From Candidatus Gastranaerophilales bacterium (GTDB lineage: Bacteria > Cyanobacteriota > Vampirovibrionia > Gastranaerophilales > Gastranaerophilaceae), in assembly GCA_944323925.1 (NCBI GenBank), contig CALUUI010000013.1, forward strand, positions 1-53,376: 53,376 bases of DNA. Direction: 5' to 3'. Below the pieces are notes generated by a model. The model did not search any database. It was not told where the DNA came from and saw nothing but the letters and a program-made list of their open reading frames with translations. Each line of letters opens with the position of its first letter. Position 1 is the first letter of the stretch. A program made the position numbers and the translations under genes. Of the stretch, positions 51,701-53,376 are shown one piece after another.

Positions 51701-53376
51701 TAAATAACTAAAATAGATGCATAATTTTCTTTGGCTAGAGCTATACTTTCCGCTTCAGTAAAACCTAAGTTTTTAAAATAATTTGCACAATAATTTTCAT
51801 CTATCTCAATTCTTGTATATGGAATTGTTTCAGATGTTTGCTTAATAGCATTTAAATCTTCAAGTTGTTTTTTTATAGTCCAAAAGTTTCTATCTGATGT
51901 TGTAACAACCCGCAAAATTTGTTCTGGAGTCATCCCTTTTGAAAGCCCTAAGATTGTACTAATATCTTGGAATGAAACGTTATTTGCAACCAATGTCTTT
52001 ATAATAGATTTTTCATTATCACTATAATCTTTTGCATTCTTAACAAAACTTTCTAAATCACAAACTAAATTTTCCGGATAAAAACCATAACAAGCTAAAT
52101 TATTTCTTTGAGCTTTAGTGTTTGGTAAAATATCTTCTAAAAATGGAAAATCTTTTAATAAATTAGAAAATCTTAATACACTATCAAAACTTATACCTCG
52201 ATTAGAATTAAAATAAGATAGTGCTTTCTTTATATCTTCTCTGTTATCATCATTAACTCTTTGTAAAAAGTTAAACATATTAGAAGCTGAATCATCAGTA
52301 AATTTTAGTAATTCTAAAAATATTTCCGGTTCTTTTGTATAATATTTATAAGAATCAACGATATCGGATGCTCCAAACCGATAATCATCTTTATCATTTT
52401 TCATATCAAGCAATTTATCTATAAAATTCAAACCCTCTTTATCAGATATTGTTCTTCTTAATTCACAAATTTGCATAATACCACTTGAGAAAAATCTTGG
52501 AATCGCACCTTCTGAAACAAGTATACCAGGATATGATACATATGATACTAATTTATCAACAAATTGTGGATTTTCTTTATAAAATGGCATTAAATCTTTT
52601 ACATCCTCGGCGCTAAAAATATAACTTGTTTCTTTGTTGACTACCGATTTATAACTTAAAAGTTTTTTGGTTAATTCCGGAGCCTCTTTATACAAATTCA
52701 TAGCCATTTGAAAACTATATGCATCAAATCTGCAAATGTCACCTTGTTTTTGGCTTAACAAAAACTGAGTAAATTCGGGTTCCTCTTTATTATATTGAAC
52801 AATCGCTAATATTTTTTGCCCACTATAACGAGGAGATTTTCTATCCCAATAATTTGTTTGATTTAAAAGGTCGTCAACCAACTGAGGATTTTCTTTATAG
52901 GCTTCAAACAAAGATTTTATATCAGAAAAAGAATGTCTTTCAATTTCTTTATCACTATAGCTTAAAGTTTTTTGCTCCAGAATTTTATTCATAAATTCAG
53001 GCTCTACTTGAGTAAATTTTGCAACTTCAATTAGCTCTTTATCACTAAACCTATTTGAATATTTAAGTTTTATTTCATCAATTACAGCTTTACTATCGAT
53101 AATCTTTTGTGACACATTTTGTTCTGTATTTATTGGTTTAGCTTTATTTTGGGAATTTCTACTACTGGTATCATCGTTTTTTATTGGCTCAACTTCCTGC
53201 CCCTTCGGCTTAATTGACTCATTTTTTTCAGCATTTTCGGCTATTTTAGACAACTCAAGCATAGTTCTTGCTTTTGTTTCCAGAACGTCAGGCTTAGTAT
53301 TTGGATTATCCAGTAAGATTAATTTTTTGAACTCTTTAAGTCTGTCAGCTTCGGATTTTAAGATATTTTGTTTTTG
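48706..53376 (-). CDS. Giant repeat protein with HD phosphohydrolase domain (5' end beyond window)
   Basis: Open to the right edge, so at least 1556 residues are visible and the start is missing. The ATG at 53262 is internal: the frame continues upstream as LKEFKKLILLDNPNTKPDVL. The first 350 residues contain repeats built on YKExPExxxxLL (VEPEFMNKIL, YKENPQLVDDLLN, NKEEPEFTQFLLS, YKEAPELTKKLLS, YKENPQFVDKLVS), suggesting an alpha-solenoid. The middle 700 residues are helical, Asn/Asp/Lys-rich. At about DNA 49650-50050 is an HD domain: HSTHAYSVDIHTLKVLQ, FHDMGKK (HD pair at 49903-49908), TDHAALSADYAW, ISNHHW and SKADFENV, so all metal ligands appear intact. A C-terminal region of about 280 residues (VTLKVLNFSELPDGASLEEY ... 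FAKEHNLPIILMPP) is unknown. No signal peptide can be judged. Confidence 0.8.
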   Translation of the reverse strand, partial: QKQNILKSEADRLKEFKKLILLDNPNTKPDVLETKARTMLELSKIAENAEKNESIKPKGQEVEPIKNDDTSSRNSQNKAKPINTEQNVSQKIIDSKAVIDEIKLKYSNRFSDKELIEVAKFTQVEPEFMNKILEQKTLSYSDKEIERHSFSDIKSLFEAYKENPQLVDDLLNQTNYWDRKSPRYSGQKILAIVQYNKEEPEFTQFLLSQKQGDICRFDAYSFQMAMNLYKEAPELTKKLLSYKSVVNKETSYIFSAEDVKDLMPFYKENPQFVDKLVSYVSYPGILVSEGAIPRFFSSGIMQICELRRTISDKEGLNFIDKLLDMKNDKDDYRFGASDIVDSYKYYTKEPEIFLELLKFTDDSASNMFNFLQRVNDDNREDIKKALSYFNSNRGISFDSVLRFSNLLKDFPFLEDILPNTKAQRNNLACYGFYPENLVCDLESFVKNAKDYSDNEKSIIKTLVANNVSFQDISTILGLSKGMTPEQILRVVTTSDRNFWTIKKQLEDLNAIKQTSETIPYTRIEIDENYCANYFKNLGFTEAESIALAKENYASILVIYAKAKMLDEGITPTPSMLKEMIEIAKNSTDKEMQELIALKDIANYFNEENFNLYKQKNPNKEVYEFIEDLMGLVKKNFLDDNDINSLLQKYAQISINEEDIICYPNLILDLKDITEADIVFCIEKINQLGLNGSDINKVGLLIKYKEFENIEPTTEIKELANYLLGNELLLKDLIPEMLSGVSSKNKEIEQLKIETLKDFIENTNIPFEKLGDLFKNLSSDNIEVLNIQINKIKSLKSYSNVNSFAKLLRYDNNESLNHSLKIFDYLNENKKNERWSRSILGNIESSKIDRKELLDILSFLIDRGLQPDEVGKVLIDINDNFRENPREYVEVYLKLRNIDSLKPQLDTILNYYFSKDISKIRMDKRIDVYDTLSNLDDATKQMLINMDISIEKILDKIVESLAQKRPVIEMPKSQNKNLFKDFLANNDKEIDEFITNFDFSQYGKGGLPLKYSRSDFSKTINEILKDLPEDDANLILKHFGLIKGENGYDGLINNLPFTNTKVSPDTQTAANRILEEIEAFTLNNEVVINDLKSKKILDGLIKGCPEFTSIIGKQQHSTHAYSVDIHTLKVLQSAMNNPIYRTLSDIDKTILKFSILFHDMGKKAGVVDTDHAALSADYAWSVLDRYPFPETVKERIIDIISNHHWFEKYNKNECTANDVAVHCRRPEDVKIYEIFSKADFENVNEKFHLGEKSGGATTREEFDKFMSNKMQAIKAAVNKIHQKANLVFDTLFMKNGDKFPTKNVKIADEEVTLKVLNFSELPDGASLEEYGFAPRVTKENARFVVHMTDAIKAKLETAFILMANPARLSTWSTSLVKLDNNRTYSNRKFGFVLETPQANISEAVFKNIGSGYGKGIDIFESLLFKEPPTNNKDEIDSRHFVKNYFVEKMNTLGYNISDENYAEITKYLFTKKYLTQIKDIKIDGATIKAKDLVEALEYSREQLFQGGDIHNEIVSVNPKVKGLFAKVEKLEDCPPEFLKFAKEHNLPIILMPPAKQL

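Overview
The window is AT-rich bacterial chromosome with dense, short-spaced operons. It combines flagellar export and basal-body genes, two flagellins, a VKOR-DsbA fusion, QueH, a DUF6485 protein, AsmA/TPR envelope proteins and several large proteins I cannot place. My best guess is a gut-type non-photosynthetic relative of Cyanobacteria (Vampirovibrionia/Gastranaerophilales). That is an inference from gene content and base composition; no 16S rRNA gene is present to prove it.

Layout. (1) 1-2975: a tandem array of two identical type II toxin-antitoxin modules, separated and flanked by three copies of a non-coding repeat; the last copy carries two GC-rich palindromic insertions. (2) 2996-4578: rpsU, tRNA-Ile and an unknown Gly/Tyr-rich protein. 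(3) 4580-10750, minus strand: fliE-fliF-(fliG-like)-fliH-flhA-yidD. (4) 10985-15572: an unknown protein, a nucleotidyltransferase, an operon VKOR-queH-DUF6485, and an orphan histidine kinase with a small coiled-coil protein. (5) 15637-17857: a candidate small RNA or attenuated leader, a secreted phospholipase-D-like protein and a secreted 15-residue-repeat protein. (6) 17996-26384: coiled-coil protein, ferredoxin-nitroreductase, degenerate histidine phosphatase, GT-C-like membrane protein, UmuC-like polymerase, an unknown 525-residue protein and a DnaJ-like chaperone. (7) 26416-28182: a solenoid-repeat protein and a nested palindrome. (8) 28183-40746: coaBC, nif3-like, a secreted protein, a giant AsmA-like protein, TPR protein, lipoprotein, then an AMIN-like/acidic membrane protein coupled to a solute-binding lipoprotein. 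(9) 40789-44505: two flagellins around tRNA-Cys, then hisS. (10) 44643-48702: an ArsB/NhaD-type transporter and the conserved block rpmG-tRNA-Trp-secE-nusG-rplK-rplA. (11) 48706-53376: the 3' part of a giant repeat protein with an HD phosphohydrolase domain, cut by the window edge.

Three regulatory themes recur. A conserved upstream module (TTTGTAAA-type block plus a -10-like box at fixed spacing) precedes both flagellins and the 3507 gene, and with one helical turn less it precedes the candidate small RNA. Several genes have a -10 box ending 6-7 bases before the ATG and no Shine-Dalgarno sequence, suggesting leaderless mRNAs. The rplK and rplA start regions each carry a covarying hairpin that looks like an L1 autoregulatory site.

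The strongest candidates for new biology are the giant HD-domain repeat protein, the flagellar-module regulon with its small RNA, the aberrant FliG, the toxin-antitoxin repeat array and the secreted 15-residue-repeat protein.
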